NCBI RefSeq assembly: GCF_021650975.2
Contig: NZ_CP091285.1
Span: forward strand, 2,914,001 to 2,978,000
From: Flavobacterium jumunjinense
GTDB taxonomy: Bacteria > Bacteroidota > Bacteroidia > Flavobacteriales > Flavobacteriaceae
Length of the DNA stretch: 64,000 bases
Direction of reading: 5' to 3'
Translations under genes and position numbers: made by a program
Shown: positions 9,024-18,200 of the stretch, piece after piece
How positions within the stretch are numbered: the first letter of the stretch is position 1
Layout: the number at the start of each line of letters is the position of its first letter
Notes under the pieces: generated by a model
What the model saw: only the letters and a program-made list of their open reading frames with translations
Told to the model about the DNA's origin: nothing
Database searches by the model: none

Positions 9024-12000
9024 TTATCGTTTCAAAGTAAAATGTCCTTTAAATTCTTTTCCGTTTTCTCTCGTTACCACAAACCAATAGTCTGTAGAAG
9101 GCAATTGTTTACCTAAATAGTTTCCGTCCCAACCTTGAGAACTAGAGCCAAATTGTTTGATAAATTTCCCTTGTCTATCAAAAATAGATACAATCATGTT
9201 CGGTTCATTATCTGAAAATTTAATTTGCCAAAAATCATTATAACCATCTCCATTAGGTGTGAAAAACTTAGGATACATTAATAAATATATTTCACCAGAA
9301 ACTTCACCACATTCATTTTTATCTCTAACATAGATAGTGAACTCACCAGTTTCTAAATCATAAAAAGTATTACTGTCTTGATATACAATTCCGTCTAAAG
9401 AATATTCATAGTTCCCTAAGCCTGTAACATTAACCGAAATAATATTATTTTCAACCGTCCAGTCTTCTGTATTGAATGAAGTAATTGTAGCAGGATTAGA
9501 TAAAACAACTTCAAGCTCTTTAGTAGAAGAACATGTTAAAGCACCATGATTCTCAGTAACTGTTAAAGTATAATTTCCAGCTTGGTCAACAACAATAGAT
9601 TCTGTAGTTTCACCCGTAGACCATAAATAACTATCGAAACCATTTTCTGCATTTATTGTTACCGTGCTGTTTTCGCAAAGAATGTAACTATCGTTCATGG
9701 TTATAACAGGAGAATCTATGAAGCTAAAAGTAAGTGTAACTACTTTAGAACAATTTTGAGATGAGGTTACCCTAACATAAACAGTATTATTTGTATTGCT
9801 TAAATTATGTGCATTTGAATTCGTAATTAAAGAACCAATAGTTTGATTAGTTGCACCAAGATAAGTAGTGTAATATGTAAAGCTAAAGTCTATAGCATTA
9901 GCAATTAGATTATCATTATAACTTGATAAATTTATATTTTCACTACCATCATTCAAATTATCACAAGTAGTAACATGATAATCATGAGCATCGGGTAAAG
10001 ACAAATAAGTACTGTTAATATAAACAGAATTTGTATTTGAAACACATCCATTATTCATTTTAGCTTTTATGTAATACGCTTGACCTCCTAATAAATTTGT
10101 AATAGTATTGTTTGAAGTCCAAGTGTTTCCACCATCAAAACTATATAAATCAGCAGGAGTTGTTATTGTAATTGTGGCATAAGTATCACAACCTGCATTT
10201 GTATAAGTGTATTCAGGATATATAGAATTGAAATCGCGCAAGTTTACATACGTATAATAAGATTCACAAGTGGGAGAGTTTCTAATTTTAATAATATAAT
10301 AACCTGGACTAAGATTAGTAGCTATTGGGTTTGTTGTCCAAGTTGCACCATTATCAAAGCTATATTCATTAGCAACAGTTGTGATCGTGATTGTTCCATT
10401 CGCCCCACAAATTGAGTTAGAAACAGTATAAAGTGGTGCGGGAAGATTAAAATAATTTAGATTGACATAGAGTGAATTTGAAATACAATTTAAATCATTT
10501 TTGATTACGATATTATAAGTTCCAGAATTTAAATTTGTAGCAACAGGGTTCGTAGTCCAAGTGTTTCCACCATCAAAACTATACTCAGCCGCTATTGTTG
10601 TAATTGTGATGCTTCCTTCCGTATCGCAATCTGGTTGAACTACTGTATATTCAGGATTTGGTAGGTAAAAATTTCTCAAAAACACATTAACGGGGTAAGA
10701 AGTACAATTAATATTGTTTCGAATTAATATTTCATAATACCCTGGCGATAAATTGCTTTCTGCATTTGAAGTAGTCCAAGTGATTCCTCCATCAAAACTA
10801 TATTCTGTTGCAGTATTATGTATTGTAATTGTACCACCCAAACCACAACTAGGATCGATTATCGTATAATCAATGCTTTCGTTTAAATAGAAGGGCTGTA
10901 AGTTTACAAATTGAGAATAGGATTCGCAACCATTATTATTTCTGATTTTAACATAATAAGAACCAGCAGGTAGGTTTGATAATGTTGGACTATTTGACCA
11001 TGTAGTACCATCATCAAAACTATACTCATCAGCAGTAGTAGTAATTGTAATTTCACCACTATTATCGCAGCTAGGTTGAATAATAGTAACTGTAGGTTGT
11101 GATAAAAAGACTCTATTTATGGTTATAAATTGATTAGCAGATTGGCAACCATTCTGATCTTTTATTAACACAATATAATTTCCAGGTTGTAAATTATTTG
11201 CTACAGAATTTGTTGTCCAAGTTATTCCTCCATCAAAGCTATATTCAGAAGCAATAGAAGAGTTAATTGTAATAGTTCCAGTTTCGTCACAACTAGTAGG
11301 TTGAGTAACTGATAAATTTGCAGATGAAATTAGTTGCGGTTGCTGAATGGTAACTCCAGTTCCAGAAGAAATACAACCATTTGGAGTTTTTATCTTTATA
11401 AAATAATTTCCAACAGGAAGTGAATTTTTTATTGGTGAGCTTTGCCAAGTTATTCCATTGTCAAAACTATATTCCAATGCTGGAGTAGTTATAGTAATTG
11501 TTCCAGAAGGGACTAAACAGTTAGGTTGAACAACAGCATAATTTGGTGAAGATAAAATTCTATTTATAATTGCTTCAGTACTAATATAGCAAGTTGAACC
11601 ATCTGAAATTTTAACGGAGTAATGTCCTAAGTTACTTGTAAATGATGGAATATTGAAAGTACTAGATGTTGCACCAATAATAGCAATTCCTTCATGATAC
11701 CATTGGTAGGTAACAGCCGAACTAGTATTAGTAGTTATGTTTGCATTTAAAATTAAATTGTTTTCACAAAAACTACCCGATTGACTGATATTAACTCCGA
11801 ATTCAGAAGCTTCGTTTAGTAAAAGATTATCAAAAACAAAATAAGGAAATATTGTTTGGTCTAAGGTATAAGAATTGGGCAACACTGCTGGAGCACCAAT
11901 CATTATAGCATTAATATCTATTGTAGGTGTAAAGGTCATTGTTACTTGTTCCCAATCGGTTAGTGGAGAATAAGTAACATGTCCAATTATTTTCCAAGTT

Positions 12001-12590
12001 GGGTCTGAAATATTTGGACTGAATACAGTATTTAAAGGTAAATTACTTCCATCAGTACATCCATATAAAGTTATATTAATAGGTTCATAATTTGAAATTA
12101 CTCCTGGCAAATACCCTCCAGTCGGATTAATAGCTAAAGAAGCTATATTGAAAGTAAGTTGGTAATTAGTACCACTTAACATAGGAGAAAGCAGAGGAGT
12201 TCCTATATATTCTTTCCAATCACTTAAAAAACCAGCACCTACAATAGCGTTTCCATCAGGAAATGTATTTAACCCTGAGCTAACTACACCAGGAAGGATA
12301 TAACCACAAGTGTTAAAATAATCAGAAGTTGCTGAAGTAGCTTGAATCCAAGGAGTAGCTAAACTTAATTGATCATTACCTGGAATTGAAAAATTGGTAG
12401 GACATGAGCTGTGTACCTCAAAAGAGGGATTTGGAATAATAGAATTTACAGATGTTGTAGCACATTGGCATTCATCATCATTCAAATCAATTAATCCATC
12501 ACCATCATCATCAATCCCGTTATCACAAATTTCTTGCGCTGAAAGTATCGAACTAATTAATAAAAAAAAGAAAAGTAATTTTGTCTTCAT
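9024..12590 (-). CDS. SprB-like repeat surface protein with T9SS type B (gliding-associated) C-terminal domain
   Basis: The 1188-residue protein starts with a signal peptide (1-18, ending SAQ). An Asp-rich EICDNGIDDDGDGLID motif follows, as in Ca-binding MopE-type heads, then a beta-rich domain (about 45-265) and an Ig-like module. Next come seven tandem repeats of about 73 residues, each carrying C-x(4-5)-G-(T/S/E/A)-I-T-I, then EYSFD-x-G-x-TW, then N-L-x-x-G-x-Y, then NGC. These resemble SprB repeats of flavobacterial adhesins. After two more modules (Ig-like SFNTEDWTV and others) it ends in a type B CTD (FFTPNGDGYNDFW ... STDYWFVVTRENGKEFKGHFTLKR). It is probably exported by T9SS and held on the cell surface as an adhesin. 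The end of the gene is nearly identical in DNA to 12737 onward and 15247 onward. Confidence 0.85.
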   Translation of the reverse strand: MKTKLLFFFLLISSILSAQEICDNGIDDDGDGLIDLNDDECQCATTSVNSIIPNPSFEVHSSCPTNFSIPGNDQLSLATPWIQATSATSDYFNTCGYILPGVVSSGLNTFPDGNAIVGAGFLSDWKEYIGTPLLSPMLSGTNYQLTFNIASLAINPTGGYLPGVISNYEPINITLYGCTDGSNLPLNTVFSPNISDPTWKIIGHVTYSPLTDWEQVTMTFTPTIDINAIMIGAPAVLPNSYTLDQTIFPYFVFDNLLLNEASEFGVNISQSGSFCENNLILNANITTNTSSAVTYQWYHEGIAIIGATSSTFNIPSFTSNLGHYSVKISDGSTCYISTEAIINRILSSPNYAVVQPNCLVPSGTITITTPALEYSFDNGITWQSSPIKNSLPVGNYFIKIKTPNGCISSGTGVTIQQPQLISSANLSVTQPTSCDETGTITINSSIASEYSFDGGITWTTNSVANNLQPGNYIVLIKDQNGCQSANQFITINRVFLSQPTVTIIQPSCDNSGEITITTTADEYSFDDGTTWSNSPTLSNLPAGSYYVKIRNNNGCESYSQFVNLQPFYLNESIDYTIIDPSCGLGGTITIHNTATEYSFDGGITWTTSNAESNLSPGYYEILIRNNINCTSYPVNVFLRNFYLPNPEYTVVQPDCDTEGSITITTIAAEYSFDGGNTWTTNPVATNLNSGTYNIVIKNDLNCISNSLYVNLNYFNLPAPLYTVSNSICGANGTITITTVANEYSFDNGATWTTNPIATNLSPGYYIIKIRNSPTCESYYTYVNLRDFNSIYPEYTYTNAGCDTYATITITTPADLYSFDGGNTWTSNNTITNLLGGQAYYIKAKMNNGCVSNTNSVYINSTYLSLPDAHDYHVTTCDNLNDGSENINLSSYNDNLIANAIDFSFTYYTTYLGATNQTIGSLITNSNAHNLSNTNNTVYVRVTSSQNCSKVVTLTFSFIDSPVITMNDSYILCENSTVTINAENGFDSYLWSTGETTESIVVDQAGNYTLTVTENHGALTCSSTKELEVVLSNPATITSFNTEDWTVENNIISVNVTGLGNYEYSLDGIVYQDSNTFYDLETGEFTIYVRDKNECGEVSGEIYLLMYPKFFTPNGDGYNDFWQIKFSDNEPNMIVSIFDRQGKFIKQFGSSSQGWDGNYLGKQLPSTDYWFVVTRENGKEFKGHFTLKR

Positions 12591-12736
12591 ATAATTTTGT
12601 AATATAATACTGCAAAAGTACTATTTAAACAAATAGGAAGCGTTAGCAAAAATTAAAATGTTAGTTAAATTATTTTTTTGTAAATTATTTAACATAGAAC
12701 GTGAAAGATATGAAGATATCTTATGAATTATTTAAA

Positions 12737-13070
12737 TCAACGCATCAAAGTAAAATGTCCGTTAAATTCTTTTCCGTTTTCTCTCGTCACTACAAACCAA
12801 TAATCTGTAGAAGGCAATTGTTCGCCTAAATAGTTTCCATCCCAACCTTGAGAATTAGAACTAAATTGTTTGATAATTGTCCCATAACGATCAAAAATTG
12901 TAACCATTAAGTGAGGTACGTTTTCAGAGAATTTAATTTTCCAAAAATCATTATAACCAGTCACCTTTTGTATTAAAAAATTTAGGGAACATTAATAAAT
13001 AAGCATTCTCTTTAATTTCACCACAACTACTTTTACTTGAATTTGCGTCAAATCTCGAAGCTAATCTATC
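12737..13070 (-). pseudogene. Frameshifted remnant of a T9SS type B C-terminal domain
   Basis: Read on the minus strand, this matches the last 105-110 codons of the two giant surface genes on either side. SCGEIKENAYLLMFPKFF precedes a frame break, then GYNDFWKIKFSENVPHL ... STDYWFVVTRENGKEFNGHFTLMR follows to a stop. Around 12960 one extra base turns the usual NGDGYND stretch into two frames. Nothing upstream of about 13070 resembles the rest of such a protein, so only the sorting domain remains. It is either the stub of a deleted gene or a copy carried by recombination. It cannot be expressed as a secreted protein. Confidence 0.85.
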
Positions 13071-13535
13071 ATAATTGATTGCCTTTATTTTGTATGAAAA
13101 AGTTATAAATACACAAATGAATTTGGACCTTGCTAAGTTAAGTTCTCCTTTAAAATGAGTTTGCAAAACTGAAATAAGTACTGTGTCTTTATCCGTAAGA
13201 CTCTTGTTTTATTATGAAAAATTATGTTGTACCAATATTATAATATACGAAATATCGGTCTTTTTTTGGAGATTAATTAATTTTTATTTTTTTTGAATTT
13301 TAATGAAACGTAATTTTTGTTATGTACTTAAGAGAAAATCAGATACTCTTGTTCCTAAAATTTACCTTCTTGTTCCATTTTTTTATTTATTCTATCCTTT
13401 TTTTAAATACATTTGACAAGAATTAATTACTGTTATAATTAATATTGATTCTGTTTTTTAAAATTAGATAGGCTTGTTTTTTTACAACTTCTCTTTTTAA
13501 ATATAAATTAATGTTTAATCCCAAAAACTAAAATT
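13071..13535. other. AT-rich intergenic stretch
   Basis: About 465 bases lie between the CTD remnant and the 13536 gene. They are very AT-rich with runs of T (13260-13300, 13376-13400, 13470-13500) and no open frame with a recognisable product. The TTTTT-rich leader and TTAATGTTTAATCCC just before 13536 probably hold the promoter of the downstream pair, but no TAnnTTTG box can be placed with confidence. Confidence 0.4.
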
Positions 13536-14021
13536 ATGGATCAAAAAAAATCCAAGTATTATGTTGCCTTGCTCTTTAGTCTAGGACTTTCCATTGTAAA
13601 TGCTCAAAATGGAACCGTTAGCTCAGGAGGAGATGTTTCAGCAGCCCAAGGAAGTGTTGCTTATTCAGTAGGGCAACCATTTTACACCACTAGTGCTGGT
13701 ACAAATGGTTCAGTAGCACAAGGTGTGCAACAACCTTTTGAAATTCAAGAGGTATTAGGAACCGACTTGTTTTCAATTAAATTAAAAATGTTGGCTTACC
13801 CAAATCCAACTACTGATGTTTTAAATTTAGAGATTGAAGAAAACGAATTTTCGGGTATGTCTTATCAACTTATTGATTTTAATGGCAGAGTGATTAAAAG
13901 TAGTACAATTTTAAATCAAAGTACTATTATTCCTATGGCTGAATATCAAAAAGCGATTTACATGCTTACTGTAACTCAAAATAACACCATTATCAAAACT
14001 TTCAAAATTATCAAAAAATAA
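13536..14021 (+). CDS. Small T9SS-secreted protein of flavobacterial type
   Basis: The 161-residue protein has a signal peptide (1-23, ending VNA-Q). A short conserved head follows, rich in Gly/Ser/Gln (TVSSGGDVSAAQGSVAYSVGQPFYTT, broken by loops, then VAQGVQQPFEI). This head is a recurring module in Bacteroidota proteins that sit before a sorting domain. Residues 85-161 are a Por_Secre_tail (AYPNPTTDVLNLEI ... YQLIDFNGRVI ... IYMLTVTQ ... FKIIKK). It is almost all sorting signal with a roughly 45-residue cargo, so it may be a surface peptide or coat component. It is 22 bases upstream of the 14044 gene and surely co-transcribed with it. Confidence 0.7.
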   Translation: MDQKKSKYYVALLFSLGLSIVNAQNGTVSSGGDVSAAQGSVAYSVGQPFYTTSAGTNGSVAQGVQQPFEIQEVLGTDLFSIKLKMLAYPNPTTDVLNLEIEENEFSGMSYQLIDFNGRVIKSSTILNQSTIIPMAEYQKAIYMLTVTQNNTIIKTFKIIKK

Positions 14022-14043
14022 AAAATATGAAAAAATAAAAAAT

Positions 14044-14976
14044 ATGAAAAAAATAATTACTCTTATCGCTGTATTATTACTGAATACAATTGCATTTGCA
14101 CAAGCACCAGAAAAAATGAGCTATCAAGCTGTCATTAGAGATGCCAGTAATGCTTTAATAACAAATCAATCTGTAGGTATGCAGATAAGTATTCTTCAAG
14201 GTTCTACTAATGGTACGGCAGTATATGTAGAAACACAAAATCCTACAACTAACAATAATGGTTTAGTTAGTATCGAGATTGGTTCTGGTACCAATGTATC
14301 GGGAGTATTTAGTAATATTAATTGGGGAAGTGACAGCTTTTTTATAAAAACGGAAACAGACCCTGATGGTGGCACAAATTATACCATTACGGGTACGAGT
14401 CAGTTAATGAGTGTGCCTTATGCTTTGCATGCTAAAACTGCTGAAAGTGTTGGAAACTACACTACGTATGCAATAGGAGATCAATTGCAAGGAGGTATTG
14501 TGTTTTACGTTGATCAAAGTGGTCAACATGGCTTACTATGTGCCATTGAAGACCAAAGTACTGGTGCTCCATGGCAGATTACTAGCAACGAAATGACTGG
14601 AGCGCAATTCTATGGAATTGGTGGAGGATATGCGAATACCATGCTAATTATTGCATCTCAAAGAGGGGACTACGATGCTAATTACGCTGCAAAGTTATGT
14701 TCAAGATACTATACCTATAGTACTAGTCTAGGTCTAGTATATGGTAATTGGTACTTACCTAACATTGTTGAACTTCAACTTATGCAAGGTAGCAAAGACG
14801 TAATCAATGCCACTGCTACAACGATGGGAGGTAGCAATTTAGTTGGAGAATATTGGACTTCACGTGAAGGAGGACAAACTACTGATGGACATGCTCAAAC
14901 AGTCTATATGTCTGGCGGTACAGGTGGAAGAGCAAAAACCGATCTTAAGTCCGTAAGAGCAATTAAAGCCTTTTAA
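14044..14976 (+). CDS. Secreted protein with DUF1566 (Lcl-type) C-terminal domain
   Basis: The 310-residue protein has a signal peptide (1-19, ending AFA-QA). Residues 22-135 form a conserved beta module (APEKMSYQAVIRDASNALI ... LMSVPYALHAKTAE) common in secreted Bacteroidota proteins. The C-terminal part (145-310; GDQLQGGIVFYVDQSGQHGLL ... NWYLPNIVELQLM ... YWTSRE ... VRAIKAF) matches the DUF1566/Lcl fold related to C-type-lectin-like FGE domains. It has no T9SS tail. The leader contains a tandem copy of AAAATATGAAAAAATAA, giving a 3-codon decoy frame at 14027-14038 just before the true ATG. It likely works with the upstream T9SS protein at the surface, possibly in attachment; the function is unproven. 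Confidence 0.7.
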   Translation: MKKIITLIAVLLLNTIAFAQAPEKMSYQAVIRDASNALITNQSVGMQISILQGSTNGTAVYVETQNPTTNNNGLVSIEIGSGTNVSGVFSNINWGSDSFFIKTETDPDGGTNYTITGTSQLMSVPYALHAKTAESVGNYTTYAIGDQLQGGIVFYVDQSGQHGLLCAIEDQSTGAPWQITSNEMTGAQFYGIGGGYANTMLIIASQRGDYDANYAAKLCSRYYTYSTSLGLVYGNWYLPNIVELQLMQGSKDVINATATTMGGSNLVGEYWTSREGGQTTDGHAQTVYMSGGTGGRAKTDLKSVRAIKAF

Positions 14977-15027
14977 GTGATGCACTCTGGAATTTTTTTT
15001 AGCAAATTAGGCTAAAAATAAAGTCTA

Positions 15028-15081
15028 CTGAATACAAAAAGAGAGACTGTCTGAAAAGACAGTCTCTCTTTTTGTATTCAG
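15028..15081. terminator. Very strong 25-bp perfect hairpin terminator
   Basis: The arm at 15028-15052 (CTGAATACAAAAAGAGAGAC...) is perfectly complementary over 25 bases to 15057-15081, around a GAAA tetraloop. A-runs and T-runs inside the arms allow termination on both strands, for the + gene ending at 14976 and transcription arriving from the right. Confidence 0.85.
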
Positions 15082-15118
15082 CTAAAAATTTAGTAACACT
15101 TCAAGTGTGTAAAAGGTA

Positions 15119-15240
15119 ATGATAGAATTGAAAGCCAAAACTGAAGAGGAAATTAATATTGTAGCCTCTTTGCCGTTTGGTTTATATGTACTTTCAATTA
15201 ATGATGAAAAAAATGTTCGTTTTATTGATAGCTTTTTTGT
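15119..15240 (+). pseudogene. Fragment of a T9SS type A sorting domain
   Basis: An open frame from ATG 15119 begins IELKAKTEEEINIVASLPFGLYVLSINDEKNV. This matches the second half of a Por_Secre_tail (the 'LP.G.Yvl.i.de' strand), but has no preceding YPNP motif and no protein in front. The frame then runs into the antisense of the neighbouring type B CTD gene, which is not meaningful coding. This is the third free-standing sorting-domain scrap in 13 kb. Confidence 0.55.
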
Positions 15241-15246
15241 TGTTTT

Positions 15247-18200
15247 TTATCTTTTCAAAGTAAAATGCCCTTTAAACTCTTTTCCGTTTTCTCTCGTTAC
15301 TAAAAACCAATAATCTGTAGAAGGTAATTGTTCACCTAAATAGTTTCCATCCCAACCTTGAGAACTAGAACCAAATTGTTTGATAAATTTCCCATAACGA
15401 TCAAAAATTGTAACTGTTAAGTGAGGCTCGTTTTCAGAGAATTTAATTTTCCAAAAATCATTATAACCATCACCGTTTGGAGTAAAAAATTTAGGGTACA
15501 TTAATAAATAAACATCCTCTTTAACTTCACCACAACCATTTTTATCATTTACGTAAACAGTGTATTCACCATTTGGTAAACCATTAAAAATTGGACTATT
15601 TTGGTAAGTGATACCGTCCAATGAATATTCATAGTTACCATCACTATTGGAACTTAATAATACACTTATTGTATTTTCATTTGCAGTCCAATCAGATGAA
15701 ATAATTTGAGTAATCGTACCGATATTTGAATTAACTACACTAAAATTTTTAGTACTAGAACAAACTAAAGAGCCATGATTTTCTGAAACAGTTACTGAAT
15801 AATTTCCAGATTGGAAAACAGTAATAGAAGAAGTTATTTCTCCAGTAGACCAAAGATAATCGTCAAATCCATTACCAGCAGAAATAGTAATTGAAGCGCC
15901 TTCACAAATTGGCATTATATCATTAATATTTAAAAAAGGTTTACTATATAAAGTAAAATCTAAAGTAACCACTTGATGGCAAGTATTTGGAGAATCAATT
16001 CTAACATAAATAATGTGATTTCCAAGAGATAGATTATAATTGGTTGGATTAGTAATTTTATCAGAGGTAATTAGATTTTCGGCACCATTCAACGAATTGT
16101 AATAACTAAAGGTATTTCCAGTTGAGGTAATTAAATTAGTGTTATAATTGGTTAGATTAATAATTTCAAAACCATTATTCAAATCATCGCATAAGGATTC
16201 AGAATAATCGGTTGCGTTTAAAGTATTGATTAAACTAATAGTTATAGCTAATCTATTGATACTCTCACAGCTATTAATCGTTTGTGTAGCATAATAAGTA
16301 GTACCATCAACTAGTGTTGTAGTATTTGGTAAAACCGAATTGCCATTTAAATTTTCATACCAAGTTATAGACGAACCAGCAATAATAATCTCATTTAAAG
16401 TAGCATTAGCCGTACTACAAAAACTTTGATTTACATTTCCTGTTGGAGCAGCAGTATTCTGAAGTGTTACACTAACAGGAACTCTCTCACTCTCACAACC
16501 ATTTATTGTCTGACTTGCATAATAAGTTACTCCATTTTGTAATAGAGTAGATGTAAGTAAAACAGTTCCTGCTGTTTGAGCATCATACCAAGTGATATTT
16601 TGTCCAGTAATTTGAATATCGTTAATAGTTGCGTTGTCTTGAATACAGAATTGTTGTGGTGAGTTTATTATTGGTAACGGAACAGCAATAATAACTACAT
16701 TTTGAGTTTGATTACTAGTATTTCCATTTCCATCATTATAAAGCCAAGTAATAGTATAGTTTCCAGCAGTTGTATAATTTATAGGGTCCGTTGTAGTAGC
16801 ATTAATTATTCCAGTACAATTATCATTAGCAGTTGGAATAGCAATAGTTGTATTACAATCTCCACTTATAGTGGGTAAATTTGTAATTGTAGGAATTGGA
16901 GCTTCACTATCACCTACAATTATATCAATTGTAACAGTATCATCGCAACCACCAGTTCCTGTTATAGTACAAGAATATTGCCCGTTATTTAGAGAAGTTA
17001 CATTTGGAATAATTGGATTCTGGTCAGTTGAGGTAAATCCGTTTGGACCAGTCCAAGCGTAACTGTTTCCTCCAGATGCTGTTAGGTTAATCGTACCACC
17101 AACGCATACAGGTGAGTTACTTGAAACATTAATTACATTTGGACTAGTTTCTAGAAACTTCATAGAATAGTAATTTAATAAACCTAGCATATTTTGTTGA
17201 TGACTACTACTATCTGATATTAAGTTATTGGAACTGGTAATTCCAGAAACATAAATATTATTGTTATTATCAATAGATAATTTTGTTGCAGAATCAATAA
17301 CATAACCACCATTCATTGCATCTCCACCAAGAAATGAACCCCAAATAAAATTACAATTTTTAGAAAATTTACCAATATATCCCAAACTTTCGCCATAAAG
17401 ATTCCTATTGAAAGAACAAGAATTCGTTAGATTTTGATTACTGGAACTTCCAGTTGCTCCAAGATAAATAGAATTGTTTTTATAAATAATTGAATAAACG
17501 TTCAAATCATTTAAGTAGGAACCCCAAAGTCTTACTCCAGTACTAGATAATTTAGCAAAAAAACCATTATATAATTCTTGACTTGAAAATTGAAAACTTC
17601 CTGTTGTTGTCATGTTGGAGCTACTGGCTGTTTGACCTCCAATATAAATATTATCTTCATCATCAATTTCTACAGATAAAATATCTTCTATATTGTCACC
17701 ACCATAATACGATGACCATAATCTATTTCCATTATTTGAAAATTTATAAATAATACCATCAATTTGTCCGTTTGGATATTTAGTCTGTTGAAACACTCCA
17801 CTTGTTGCGATGTTAGTCTCACTTCTAGTATAGCCAACCGCAACTACATGGTCATCTTTAATAACCACTGCATTAAAGCTTTCAAAGCTTTCACCACCAG
17901 CATAGGTACTCCAAATAATAGTTCCTGTTGAATCAAATTTTGCTATAAAAGCATCGCCATAACTTGAACTACTTTGAAATAATTGGGATTGAAAATTAGA
18001 ATTATAAGCAATTCCTGAAACACTTGAAGTGCCACCTACAATATATATGTTGTTTAAATTATCTATATCTAAATCCAATGCGAAGTCATCATTATTCCCG
18101 CCAAAATAAGTACCCCAAATTCTCACTCCTGATTCATTAAATTTAACAATATAAGCATCTCGATTTGCTTGGTAATTCTCTTGATGAGATCCAACTGTAC

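Noticed and set aside
14027..14038. Mini-frame ATG-AAA-AAA-TAA as a regulatory leader
   Set aside because: It is part of a tandem duplication of the A-rich leader. With no attenuation structure around it, a chance origin is simpler.
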